Below are positions 10,433-21,270 of a stretch of DNA of 64,000 nucleotides, piece by piece. This stretch comes from Ovis canadensis (taxonomy: Eukaryota; Chordata; Mammalia; Artiodactyla; Bovidae). Below the pieces are notes generated by a model, which searched no databases, was not told where the DNA came from, and saw only the letters and a list, made by a program, of their open reading frames with translations. Position numbers and translations under genes: made by a program. The first letter of the stretch is position 1, and each line of letters begins with the position of its first letter. The stretch is from assembly GCF_042477335.2 (NCBI RefSeq), contig NC_091245.1, positions 114,920,501 through 114,984,500 of the forward strand. Direction: 5' to 3'.

Positions 10433-10546
10433 CTGGCGAGACCACGATGTTGTGCACCCCGTGCCGGAGAACGCCACTTAGGCACTGGGGCGGCAGGGCC
10501 TGGACTGGGCTGGACGCCTCAGTCAGTAACGCAGGCTTTGCGATAT
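10433..10546 (-). CDS. SPATA46: SPATA46 coding exon 2
   Basis: The exon is 114 bases, phase 1 at both ends, between an acceptor CCAG (10550-10547) and a GTGAGG donor (10432). It encodes DIAKPALLTEASSPVQALPP and onward to VVSP. The first G of its first Asp codon comes from exon 1 and its last G begins the Asp codon of exon 3, so skipping it would keep the frame. The sequence follows human SPATA46 closely around the SSP-QALPPQ segment as I remember it. The exon has no recognised domain and is Ser/Pro-rich and probably disordered. Confidence 0.9.
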
Positions 10547-10830
10547 CTGGGTTACAGGAGAAACATTCTGGTGAGCTGAGCAGTGTTGGGAGCCCTCCCC
10601 CCAAGACGTACCTAGAGGTTTAACCTTGGTTCTTTTAAGGGACTACAAAGCTGAAGCAAAACAGTGACCTTTCTTGCACCTAGATAGGCAGAGCTATTCT
10701 GGACGACCTCCTAGAGAATTCCAAGTAGGGTGTGGTTTCATTGAGACCCGAGAAAGAGCCTCTCCAAAGGAGAATGTTATAGCAACTTTCTGCCCGGCCC
10801 AGCCCTCTCTTGACCCTCCTGCAGCTCACC

Positions 10831-10912
10831 GTGTGTGTGTGCATGTGTGTGCGTGTGTGTGTGTGTGCGCGTGCGTGCACGTGTGTGCGCGCGTGTGTGC
10901 GCGCGTATGTGC
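10831..10912. repeat. (TG)n/(CG)n microsatellite
   Basis: About 80 bases of alternating purine-pyrimidine (GTGTGT with CGCGCG and GCATGT interruptions) lie in SPATA46 intron 1. This composition is prone to form Z-DNA and to be polymorphic. Confidence 0.9.
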
Positions 10913-11218
10913 TTCTGTCTCTTCACGTTGCACCTTTTGGGTCCCTCTAGGGCCCAAGGGAGGGAGTCATGGGCCCTGTTGCTTTGTTACAAGATCCCTT
11001 TGAGGATGAAAAGCTGGTTTCTCCAATAAAAGTGCCTCCCACCCATAGCCAGAGAGTGTTCAGATGAACCGTAGCTGTCTGATGGCTGCTAATACTTGGC
11101 TTAAAAAGCTGACTTGCCTCAAATCTCAGAGAAGTAGCTGTGCTCAGTTTGGGAAATGGATACAAATGCCCTGTGTATAGACAGTGAGTGTTTAGGAGAA
11201 CTACTCCTCCACGGAGCA

Positions 11219-11395
11219 GCACTTAAACTTCAGTGTGCGTAGGAACCACCTGAGATATTGTTAAAAGTGCAGATTCTGACTCAGCGGGTCTCAGGTAGGG
11301 CCTGAGGCTTTCCATTTCTGACAAGCTCCCAGGAGATGCTGACGTTACAGGTCCATGGACCATGCTTTGAACAGCAAGTCAGAACATTCAGGTTT
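11219..11395. repeat. MER-type (hAT-Charlie) DNA transposon relic
   Basis: It contains 'GATTCTGACTCAGCGGGTCT' and 'AGCTCCCAGGAGATGCTGAC', ending near 'CATGCTTTGAACAGCA'. It is the same class as the copies at 1906 and 8779. Confidence 0.7.
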
Positions 11396-11727
11396 ATTGC
11401 ATGATGAACTCATCAGCCTCTTCTTCTCCAGCTTACATAGACAGGCTGTCCCCTCGAGTGTCCACGCAGATGCAGAGGGTGAAGAGTGTGACAACAAATG
11501 TTTCCCCCATTCTTCACTTGCAAAAAATGAATAAACAGCAGGAACTACTTACCTGGTTTCTCCAATTAAAATGCCTCCCACCCACAGCATTTTGAAAAAT
11601 TATTTTCTCCCCGTGTGTAATTTAACTTTCTCACTAAATTGAGATCCTGTAACATGATCTGGTAGAGTACTTAATTACAAGCTTCAAAGAGCCACATTTT
11701 GGGGGGCCCAGTGGCACCAGAGTTTAC

Positions 11728-11830
11728 CTGGCAAGCTGGTGGCACGTGAGGACATAATATCAGGAAGAGTGCTCAGGGCAGAGGAAGAGATTCGAGTTCC
11801 AGAAATGCTGAGGAGTGAGAAGTTCTCCAT
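11728..11830 (-). CDS. SPATA46: SPATA46 coding exon 1 with start codon
   Basis: The ATG at 11830-11828 opens MENFSLLSISGTRISSSALS and the exon ends in phase 1 at CAG/GTAAAC. This start was chosen because it matches the N-terminus of the human protein. An in-frame ATG at 11950 would add 40 residues that look like translated 5'UTR. The N-terminus is Ser-rich, with no signal peptide. The gene is transcribed against NOS1AP and C1orf226. A testis-restricted promoter would be expected just right of 11830, but I cannot identify its elements. Confidence 0.9.
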
Positions 11831-12289
11831 GTTCTGACTACCGAAGGGTATGGAGGTCACGCACAGCTGCTCCCAGGAGGCTGGTTGGGTTGTCTGGACG
11901 ATAAACATTCCGAGCGCAGGTGACATCACAAGAAGACCACACGATTCCATTCACCAGGATGGTGCCCCTCAAAGACAGATGGGGTCTGGTGCAAGCAAGA
12001 TAAAGATTTTTAAAGATTTTTTGACTTGGCATTCCTCAGTGGCCTGTCTTACTTGGGAATATCCAGAGGGATGGAGGCGTGTGGGCGAGACCTGGAGCGA
12101 TGCTGTCTGTCCCCCTGTCTGTTCTTTAGTGTCCCTTTTCCAAGTTGTTGCTGTCACTACCCCCAGCTCTGGGGTTCTCTGTCCTCTCTGAATGACCTCC
12201 TTGGTTTCTTTTTCATCTGCCTAATGTCTGCCACCAGATACTTTCGTTGTTTTAATGTAGCTTCTGGTTTGGGATATGGCGTATACTTT

Positions 12290-12560
12290 TATATTTTTCC
12301 TTGGACATAATTTCAAACTTAGAAAAAGCTGCAAAAATAAAAGTAGTACAGAGAACGTCCATGTACCCTGTATCTAGATTTTCCTATTGTTAACATTTTA
12401 TTCCATTTGCTTTATCAATTCCCTTCCTCCCTGTCTATGCATGTATACATTTGTTTTTTTCTGAGGTATTTAAAGGTAAGTTACAAACATAATGTCCCTT
12501 TGTGCCTAAATACTCAATATGTTCTCCCCAAGAATAGGGACCAGATACTGTTTTAAATGG
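12290..12560 (+). repeat. Ancient L1-like repeat fragment
   Basis: The blocks 'CATGTACCCTGTATCTAGAT', 'TTGTTAACATTTTATTCCAT' and 'CCCTTTGTGCCTAAATACTC' recall an old mammalian interspersed repeat. The sequence at about 45900-46170 looks like the following part of the same family. The exact family is uncertain. Confidence 0.45.
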
Positions 12561-14094
12561 TTGGTGCTGTCTGTTTTTAGCAAATGACTAAAACATAAAT
12601 GGGTGGCTTATTCAACCTACTCAACACCATTTGCTCATTATAAGCCATTTCCCATGAGTCTCTGAACTCAGAGTGGCAAGGTGGCCTCTTTTCTTTGCTT
12701 CACGTCTGTCGTGTAACAGCCTGGGTAGCCTGCTAGAGGGTTGATGTGAGTTGAAGGTGCCCCCTTCTAGATGCATACAGGGCTTTGTATGTGAAGGTGG
12801 AGATGTTTGTGCAGGTTGGGAAAGATCTGGTCCACTCCGTAAGCAGCGGTGCACTCCCCCCGCTGTGTGTGGACCAAGTGTGAGTGAGCATCTGCGTGTG
12901 AGAGCCCGGAGTTGTCGTCCTGTCCATGGGTGTTCACAGCACTCAAACATTTGCCAGGGGCAGTGTGGGGAGCGTGGTCTCCTCACGCGCTGCCTCCACA
13001 GCCTGGTCTGGAATGGTAGCACGTGTTGGGATGCAAATTGATGCTACGTACCTTGGCAGCTTTAAGGTATTGGCAATCGCAGTTGGCTGCTGTGGCATGC
13101 AGAAAGATCAAGGCTCAGGGAGTCAGCCTGTGTGAGTTCTAAGTTTGGCTCCACTGTTTAGCTCCCTGTGGGTATGAGGCATTCCTCTCTGCCACCTGCT
13201 TTTCCCATTCTGTTAATTGACGTGGTTGGAGTGGATGACCATCTTCCTAGTCCTAAATCCAGTGACTTACATGTGGAAATGAGACAACGAAGGAGTGATG
13301 CAGGATCCAGGAGACTTAGAGCTTCATCCTGCCCTGGTCCATTCCATTCCTCCTGCCGCCAGCTAGGAACTCCAGATATACTTAATGTAAAACGGGGCTC
13401 AGAATATTGGGGGAAATACAGGAGGCTACATCAATGCCTGTTGGGAGAGTTCTAAAAATCTGACTCTGTTTTGATCTGGTTATTAAAAAGCACCCGGTCA
13501 TCCTGGGTGCCTCCTAGCAGGGCCCCTGTCTTGCATGCTGTGTCTTCTCGGTGTGTTGTTGCTGGTGGCCCAGACAGGAGATGACACTCCCCATGTGGTC
13601 GGTCACTACATAAAACGTGTCTCTCTCTCGTTTGTTTCCCACCTGCTTTCCGAGCCCCTTTCTCGGACAGGTAAGATACCATCTTTCTTACGGATGACTT
13701 TGGCCCCAGATGTTCCTCTCTGCTTGGCTGTGTGCATGCTGGGGGTGCTATGGGGAGGGTCGCCTGGTTGGGGTCCAATTACCTTCCTTTCCACCATCAC
13801 TGTTACTTTCTGAACCACCACACTTCTAGTCCTGACAGTGTGTGCAGTCTTAATGCTTTCAGCAGGAAAGGGGCTTGCTGCACACCCCTCAGATGGGGAG
13901 ATGAAGGAAGCCCCAGGGAGAGTCCTGCATTGGAGGCTGGTAGTTCCTCCCAGTCTGACCTCAAGAGCCCCTGTGGACCACTCCCGCAGGAGGGGGTTTT
14001 GAGTGACTTTTCTAAATGGAAAAGGGCTTGGAGAACAGTTTCTCTAAGATGTTAGCTCCTAATGCAGTCAGTTTTAAGTATTCATGTCAAAAGG

Positions 14095-14210
14095 CAATTC
14101 AATTAAACTATTTGCTAAATGCCTGCTATTGTGCAAGGCCCTATGCTGAGCACTGTAGACCAGAAATATCACTCAAGATGCTACAGCCCATTAAGGAGCT
14201 TATTTTATTA
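14095..14210. repeat. Ancient MIR/L2-type fragment
   Basis: 'GCCTGCTATTGTGCAAGGCC' and 'ATGCTGAGCACTGTAGACCA' resemble the central part of an old mammalian repeat. A related piece lies at about 15690-15770. Confidence 0.4.
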
Positions 14211-15123
14211 TAAAGACAATTTATTTACCAGAAGACTTCAGAGAATTGTGAAGAGAGTATATGATGGGTTATCTTTAAATTACTTAAGAATTCAGCATAT
14301 GCATTCTGACGGGTAGAGAAGCAAGTAGCACAGGAAATCTAAAATGGTGCTTAGTCAAAAAGTTATGTTTATTAGACTGTTTCCTCAATAATTATAATAA
14401 AAGGGGCTTACAATTTACAACTTGCTTTGCCAGGTGTTTTTGGTACGACACTTTTAGAAATGATTGTGTCTGCTCTGAAAATTCACATTAAACCAATGAG
14501 GAAACAGCCACAGAACTATGTGAGCCCAGAAGTGGTGGGGATTGGCCTTCTTCCCCAGCATATCTCTCTTGAACACTCGCTTTAGTTTCATGGTGGCTCA
14601 AATACTTTCTGGTTTGGGGGGAAATCATTAAATGCATTCGTTTCCAGGAGTTCATGATCAAAGAAAACTTTGAAGAATATGGGACATGATAGGTAAATTA
14701 CGTGAAAGTGGATAACATGGCAAGACTTACAGTCTCGGGAGAAGACTCGAGTTGATACGCCTGTTGTAGGATGGGCCAGGACTTCCTGCTGGTATGGTGG
14801 GGCCACATCCGGAAGTCAGCCAGCCTGTGCCTGGTGTCCCAGCGATGCTCTGCTCAAGTTCCTGGCATGTCTCCTGCAGAGGTGCTTTTCCTGCCCGTGG
14901 GTTAGGGTCAGTTACAGAAGTGAAGCCTGGGGCTCACCAAAGGGGGAGATTCCACTCTTCCCACAGCTGTCTCCTACCTCCAAAGACCCTCAACATCTGG
15001 CTTTTTGAGGTAATTGGCTCAGAAGAGATATCTCTGCTTGAAACCACAATAGAGAGGAATGCTCCCTGTGACCCAGGACTCAGCAGGCAGGGCAGAGAAG
15101 TGCTTTATGCACAAGTTCAACAG

Positions 15124-15328
15124 AGGGGCTTCCCTGGGGGCTCAGATTATAAAGAATCCACCTGCAATGCAGGAGACCTGGGTTCAGTCCCTGAGTTGGG
15201 AAGATCCCCTGGAGAAGGAATACTCCTGTATTTCAACCTGGAGAATTCCCTGGACAGAGGAGCCTGGCAGGCTATACAGTCCATGGGGTCACAAAGAGTC
15301 GGACACAACTGAGCGGCTAACACTTTCA
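15124..15328 (+). repeat. Bov-tA SINE
   Basis: The head is 'GGGCTTCCCTGGGGGCTCAG'. The body runs through 'GATCCCCTGGAGAAGGAA' and the tail is 'AGAGTCGGACACAACTGAGC' plus AACACTTTCACTTTTTT. Confidence 0.93.
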
Positions 15329-15924
15329 CTTTTTTCAACAGAAGAAAATGTACACCCTAATCTCAGTTCCTCTTAGGAAGGCTCAGCAAGAATAGACACT
15401 TAGGAGAGGAGCCTGTGACCAAAAGCAACCTCTCCTCCCCACAGACTGACAAAAGTATCTGGAGCAGTTGGGAAGGACAGGAACCTCCAGCCTGCTTGCA
15501 AGGTGCTAGCATGGGTCTGGCTGCACTGAGGCCTGAGCTGAATTTCCATGTCTGGAGACGCTGCCCCATGCCAGAGTGTAGGCAGCATGGCTTAGAACCC
15601 TGAGCTCCAGCCATTCCAGTTACACATCTCAGAGCTGCTGTGGTCTTGGTCTCCACAGTTCTCTATCTGCAAATGGGTTTGGCAGTTCAGGGTATTTATT
15701 TTGAGCACCTACTGTGTGCTAGCTGTCAAAGACACAAATATGAATGAGACACGGCCACTGCCTTGCAGGTACCAACAACTCAACGGGTCTCCTCTCAGTC
15801 CTTTGAGTTAATTAATCCTTCCAGCTGAAGAGAGATCCCTAAGAGAAGTGTCCACAAGGCATATTTAGACAGCACGCAGGGCAGGGAAGGGCGTGGGACA
15901 AGCTCTGAGCTTCGGGTGAAAAAC

Positions 15925-16080
15925 CCTGGTTTGTAGTTCCCACCGCACCAGTAGTTGGCCTGTGACCTGAGGCCCAGCAGTTCACTGCTCTGAGCCCCGT
16001 TTTCCTCCTCCATAATAAAAGTCTTAACCACACCCCCCCTCACCGGGTTGTCCTGAGGATTAAGTGAGCTGGTGTTTGTC
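15925..16080 (-). repeat. MIR SINE fragment
   Basis: The reverse-complement MIR order is visible: 'GGCCTGTGACCTGAGGCCCA', 'CCCCGTTTTCCTCCTCCATA', 'GGGTTGTCCTGAGGATTAAG'. Confidence 0.7.
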
Positions 16081-16706
16081 AGCTTCCTCCTGCTTCCTTG
16101 GCACCAAGCGCTTGTCCGTTTGGTTCACACCATCCCTCCTCAAACAGCTGGTCCATTCTCCCAGATTGCGCACCAGGAAAAGTGAGCATTTTCCGTGGAG
16201 AAAGCAGGCTACGTGTGTGGCTCTTTAGCAGAGAGCCTCCAACTGCAGGCCTCACACTCGCCCTTCCTCCACCGGCTTCTACCCCAGGACCCGAGTCAGT
16301 GCCATGCGCTCACCGCGACATAAAACTGTACTCTCATCACTTCATCCTTGTTTTCCTTCACTTTAAAAGGCCTGCTAACCCCAAGGTAAGGAGTTAGGCT
16401 GGGAGTCAAGGAGGCAGGCTTAAAGGGATAAGTTGGCTTTTTTGTGGCTAGAGTTCATCACTGATTAACCTGGGTGAGGCAGAACTAGAATTTCTGGTTC
16501 CACAGCCCATCAAGACAACGGGATTGGAAGGTTCAAGAGGTCTTTGCTGGAGCTCTCTCAACTCGTGAGGTTACAAAGCCTTGTGAGGTTACAAAGTTGT
16601 GGGTGTGGTCTAAGGAGAAGACCAGCAGTGATGGGGAAAGAAGTGCCCACTCCCCTCCCCTCACCGGCTCTCTCTCTTTCCCTTTTTGTTTGTAGTCGAC
16701 CACAGC

Positions 16707-17005
16707 ATGTTTGAGAACCTGAACACAGCCCTCACTCCCAAGCTCCAGTCAAGCCGCTCCGTCCCCCACTTGTCCAGGCCAACAGCCCCCAGCTCTGCTG
16801 CTCAGGGGTCTGCGGAGCCCGGGGGGCCCGGACTCTGGGTGGGCAGCAGTCAGCACCTCAAGAGCCTGGGCAAAGTGGTGGGGGCCAAAGTGAATGACTT
16901 CCTGCGGAGAAAGGAGCCCTCGAGCCTGGGCAGCGTGGGGACAACAGAGGTCAACAAGACTGCAGGGGCCCAACTGGCCGGCGGGGCTGATGGGGATGAT
17001 GGAAG
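16707..17005 (+). CDS. C1orf226: C1orf226 first coding exon
   Basis: The ATG at 16707 opens [18 protein letters not shown], matching the N-terminus of human C1orf226 as I remember it. The exon continues through a conserved-looking [20 protein letters not shown] and [13 protein letters not shown] block and ends at GGAAG/GTGAGT in phase 2 (99 codons plus two bases). The exon itself starts at 16696 after TTTGTAG, so at least one exon lies upstream. The 11 bases before the ATG are open (xDHS). The protein is mostly polar and likely disordered, with no transmembrane segment. Its function is not established as far as I know. The gene lies downstream of NOS1AP in the same orientation, and the acceptor phase allows splicing from NOS1AP (see findings). 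Confidence 0.93.
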
Positions 17006-17808
17006 GTGAGTGCACCACCTATCACCTCCCTGTGGGTCTGGGGACCAGGAAGAGGCTTGCAGATAAACTGTAGTGTCTCGAGAGGAGAATGACCCTGGGG
17101 AAGGGATGTGAGATTGTCACATGAGGAATAGCTGAAGGGTGACGTTTAGGGAAGCCGGCTTCACCGTCCGCCACAGCTGAAGTTCATGGCATGCCCGTTG
17201 TGTCCTAGCGCTGTGCTGTGCTTCAGCTGTGCTATTTTACCTGACCCTGCCACAGTTCTCTGAGGTAGACAGTATCATTTCCATTTTGCAGACAGTGCAG
17301 GTTCAGAGTGGTAACGTGAGGAGCTTAAGGGTACAAAGTTAGTGATTGGCAGAGCTGGATTTAAACCCAGGTATTGTGGAAAGCATGCTTCCCAGGGGGA
17401 TTCTGACACCCAGCCCCGGGTGAGAAGCCCTGACAGTCAGTAGTGGAGAAGCCCATGTTTGGGCAGGTGCGGGGGAAGCCTCCCATTTGGGGCCTTGTTT
17501 TAGACACATGCACTTGGAGGGTGGTGATGCAACTTTTGAGAACTATTGCGTAGGTTCTGATGTGATGCAGTTCACCAGTGGGCCCAGTGTTAACTCTGTG
17601 CTGCTCTGAAGACCAAGTGAGCATGTGACAGCCCCAAAGCCATTTGCGCTCACACTGCTGAGATTCACGCTAAACCAAGGATGAGAGTCCAGAGTGTAAA
17701 GCGCCTCCCTGGGTGGGTGAGTGGAAAATGTGGTTGGAGTTAGAGATGCGAGAACACAGCAGGGACTGGTGTCTCGCCAGCCTCAGAGCACTGACATCAA
17801 CTTTACAG
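17006..17808 (+). other. C1orf226: C1orf226 intron
   Basis: This 803-base intron runs from GTGAGT to a CTTTACAG acceptor. It contains a MIR fragment (about 17195-17390). Confidence 0.9.
17195..17390 (+). repeat. MIR SINE
   Basis: It shows 'ATTTCCATTTTGCAGACAGT', then 'AAGTTAGTGATTGGCAGAGC' and 'TGGATTTAAACCCAGGTATT', in MIR consensus order. Confidence 0.75.
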
Positions 17809-18304
17809 GTCAGCCCTGCAAGAAGCATTCCCTCGGCTGGATCCTCCACCTCCAGCCACCAGGAAGCGAACCCCTCGGGCCCTGAAGACCACCCAGGACA
17901 TGCTGATTTCGTCACAGCCTGTCCTAAGCAGTCTGGAGTATGGGACAGAGCTGGCATCTGAGCAGCCCCAGGTCTCGTCTTCCACCCAACCCAGCCCAGC
18001 CGATGCTTCCCAGCCAGAGGCCACCACGGAGGTGGTGCACAGGGGTGACGCTCTGCCCAACGGAGAGGTTTCTGTGTCGGTACCTGACCTTATCCACAAA
18101 GACAGCCAGGACGACCCCAAGCTCAAGGTGACTGAGTGCCGAAGGGCCTCCTCCCCTGGCCTCATGGAGAGAAATGGCCTCAAACTCAGCCTGAGCCCCA
18201 TCAGCCTGGCCGAGTCTCCGGAGGACGGCAGCCCACCTCCGCGGGCGCGGACCTCCAGTGTTGACAATGAGGGCCCTCACCCAGACCTGCTGTCCTTTGA
18301 GTAG
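17809..18304 (+). CDS. C1orf226: C1orf226 last coding exon
   Basis: The first G completes an Arg codon (AG/G). The frame then reads [20 protein letters not shown] and runs to TAG at 18302-18304, ending [10 protein letters not shown]. The two coding exons total 795 bases, 264 residues. A proline run (PPPP) followed by a basic stretch (RKRTPRALK) and Ser/Thr-rich tracts such as [20 protein letters not shown] suggest a disordered, phosphorylatable, proline-rich protein. The C-terminal half matches human C1orf226 closely as I remember it. No catalytic domain is visible. The reading frame is intact. Confidence 0.94.
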
Positions 18305-21270
18305 AGCTGCTGAGTGCCTCCCTCTGCCCCCTCCTCCTGGCCCTCCGTGCACCCTGGCCCTGCCCCTCTCCTGCTGTCTGTCCCCCTTGCACAAGGCATG
18401 GCAGAGTGATTCTCCTGGTGATTGCAGGGCCAAAGGTCCAAGTGGTTGTATAGTCCAAGAGTCTGTCCATGGAATGGAAAAAGTACTCCCTTGGGTGCCA
18501 TCCCAGCTTCTCTGCATGCTGGCTGCAGCCCTTGGATGTTGGGGCACCTCTGCTCCCACGGTGCCCTGGCTTCCCACTGGCATGCAGGGCCAGCAGCCCA
18601 GGATGAAGGCTGTTCTCTTTGCCTGTCTTCCAAATGCCACCTGCTCTTCTCTTTTCCTCGCCCTCTTGGTTCCTTCCTTCTCCTACCTGGGTGCCCAGAG
18701 GCCTCCTGCCTCAGGGGCAATCAGTTTGGATGGCGGTGCTGGGTTTGGCTTGGTGACGGGCCCAGACCCAGAAAGCCACACCAGAGCACAGCCCAGCCGC
18801 AGCTTTTCCTGGTCACAAGACAGTGCAGGCCTCGGGGTGTTCCCTTGCCTCTGCCCGTGTGGATGCAGGCTGAGGGAGATGCTTATACCTGAGACCCTGG
18901 GCAGCCTTGGCGCCCAGCATTCACAGGGGCTTCTCCTCTGGATGGGGAGCACGGTGAGCCCTCCCTGGGGCAGGGCATGGAGCCAGCCACGGAGGGCACC
19001 TGCCCAGCGTGGGCGTGTCCAGAGGCTTTGGGAATGATGGTGCCCCAGCTACGCTTGTGTTCCCTGCCCAGAAGGAGGGGCCCGGGCTTCCTGCGCTGTG
19101 CGTGAAGGCAGGGCTAGGCAGGCCCTGGCAGAAGCAGCAGAGCAAGTTCTGACGTCATTTAGGGGGAGGGCATGCAGGGAGCTGGTCCCGAGAGAACGCG
19201 GAGCAGTAGTGGAGAAGGCCGTGGAAAGAGAAGTCGTAGGACTCAGGGCAGCTATGGGGCCTCACAGCCTGCTGAGATGTAGTTCCAGGTTCTAGGCGTG
19301 CCAAGTGTGAGGATGAAGGTGGAGAGTGTGAGGACCAAGGTGGAGGGTGTGAGAGGCTGGAATGTGGTGGGAGGCTGGGCAGGCTACCCTTGAGGAGGAG
19401 GCACTCTGCTCTTGCCCTGAAGGCACCCTCTGTGCGCCTGCTCTGGGGTCTCTGTGATGAACTGGCAGTGCCCCCGGTCCCGCTGGTCCCACCCTCTTGT
19501 GTTAACCCACCTCTGTGTTCCTGTCTCCCACCAGGAGTCCTGTCCTGCTGCTTTCCTGTGGCCAGGAGACCCTGTCAGGGGTTGATCCCAACCTTGGGGG
19601 CCTTTGCAGCAAGAAGAGAACGCGCCTTTTCTTAAGCAGGGTGGCTGGTCCCTGGGAGAAGGCTGAGAGGGGCTCATCCGGCCAGAGCAGGGTCTTCATT
19701 CCTCTTCCTGCAATTCCTGCTGCCTCCTCCTTTTCTAGTCATCGCTTGGCTTCCCCTTCTGGACGCCCCAGAGCTCACTGCCCACTTCATCTCATCACCC
19801 AATTCCTGCTCCCCCCTCACCACCTCTGTGGACCTGGGATCACCAGCGTGCAGGCTGCTCCTGCCCTGTGTGCTTGTGTCTGAGCCACACGGCCAGGCCA
19901 CAGTTCTGCCACGGCCTTGTCTTTTCACAGCAAAGCTTTGTCTCCTCTTCCTTAGAAGGGTCCCAGCACCCCCCGGCACCTGGCAGGCCATTGAGAAGTG
20001 AGCAAGGCTGTTGCTGAATTGAGTCGATCCTGCCTTATTCCAGGAACATCACAAGGATGCGATATCTGCCCTCAATGCTCAGAAGTTCTTAGGACTAGCA
20101 TTTTGGGGGCCTGTAAGTTTTCCCATATTGGCTTGAGGTTCTGCACAAAACACAGAGCTGGGGGCGGGGAACAGAAAACTCAACCCATGTGCTGGGAGCT
20201 AGCCCACTTTCATCTGTACTTCCATACCAGAAGTTCGGCTTGCTTCTGATGGGAAACTTACTGAGTATCTACACTGTGGTCTTCTTCTCTCCCAGGGACA
20301 GCATGGCTCTGGCCGGGTGATATTGTAGCCATAGGTACAGAGGTGGCAAGCCAGGGATGGTTCAAACACCCTGCTGTCCGCTCCCCAGCCAGATGGCACT
20401 GAGGTCCAGGAGTCAGCACAGGCATCCTGTCAGGCTGTCCCAGGACCATGGACAGGGCGACCCCAGCGTTCCTCAGACTCGTGTCCAGTGCTGAATGAGG
20501 ACGGGGCTGTGGGACCCTGTGTTAATGTCCAGGTGGCCTCTCTTTGGTCACCACCTCAGCCATTCTTCTGCAGCAGAGGGTGGGGGAGCTCTCTGAGGCT
20601 AAAATCAAGTCCTAAATGCTGCAGAGAGTGCCTGGTACTAGGGCACAAGGGGTTCCCAAAGGCCAACAGAAACAGCAATATCTATCCTGCCGAGGGCCCT
20701 GGCACAGACCAGCTGTCTATGCAAAAACCCACTTGGCTTCCTGTGTCCATCTCAACACCTGACCTTCCTGTAACTGCAGCATGCTGTCACCCCTGACACG
20801 CGCACACACACCCCTCAGGGTGACTCCAGCTTCTCTGGAGGCTGGACCCTGGGGTGGCCCCAGTCTGCTCAAGGACAGGGCACCAAGGAGAAATGTCTTC
20901 TATGTCCTCAGAAGGAAGTGGGTCCATGGAGTGTTTTTTTTCACATTCTAGTCCCACTCCCCTGTATCCCCATATTCAGCAATAGCTTTACCCTGACAGA
21001 TGCAAAGTGAGCTTCCAGAACCTGGCAAAAAGGTGGCATAGTCATACTCCCCTGGCACAGAGAGAAATGTAATGTGTTAACAAATGTGGGTGGGTGATGA
21101 AGACCTTCTTGTAATCCATCAGATTTTAAAGAACAAAGAGGTTGGCCCCAGTTTAGGGGAAGAAGAATATTACAGAGCTATTCCGAGTATTTTCTAGATA
21201 TTTTATATTTATATTTTTAGTAATTTTCTGGTAGAAACTATACAATAAAATGATTTGGTTTGGTTTTGCT
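18305..21270 (+). other. C1orf226: C1orf226 3'UTR (inferred extent)
   Basis: About 2.9 kb of non-coding, GC-rich then AT-rich sequence follows the stop and leads to AATAAA at 21244-21249. Long accidental open frames occur on both strands in the GC-rich part but match nothing known to me and overlap the real C1orf226 frame. The extent is inferred from the poly(A) signal only. Confidence 0.55.
21244..21249 (+). terminator. C1orf226: Probable C1orf226 poly(A) signal
   Basis: A canonical AATAAA lies in an AT-rich stretch and is followed by GT/T-rich sequence (TTGGTTTGGTTTTG), a typical downstream element. Confidence 0.65.

Larger units (their letters stand above)
10547..11727 (-). other. SPATA46: SPATA46 intron 1
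   Basis: This 1,181-base intron contains an alternating TG/CG microsatellite (10831-10912) and a MER-type hAT relic (about 11219-11395). The donor is GTAAAC at 11727. Confidence 0.85.
11831..16695. other. Region between SPATA46 and C1orf226 coding exons
   Basis: It should contain the SPATA46 promoter and 5'UTR, and any separate first exon of C1orf226, but I could not locate either with confidence. It holds an ancient L1-like fragment (about 12290-12560), an old conserved-type repeat (about 14095-14210), a Bov-tA SINE (15124-15328) and a MIR (about 15925-16080). A polypyrimidine tract and TTTGTAG acceptor precede 16696. Confidence 0.5.

Noticed and set aside
11831-11950. In-frame upstream ATG for SPATA46 (40 extra residues)
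   Set aside because: The conserved N-terminus MENFSLLSISG starts at 11830; the extension looks like translated 5'UTR.
17375-17560. Possible further MER-type hAT relic in the C1orf226 intron
   Set aside because: Only short blocks match (CCCAGGGGGATTCTGACAC) and the ends are not recognisable.
17924-18640. A 238-codon open frame antisense to C1orf226
   Set aside because: It mirrors the GC-rich coding exon. Shadow frames of this kind are expected, and it has no family resemblance or splice logic.
18258-19037. A 259-codon open frame on the + strand overlapping the end of C1orf226
   Set aside because: It is out of frame with the real C1orf226 exon, begins inside it, runs through GC-rich 3'UTR and has no recognisable protein character.
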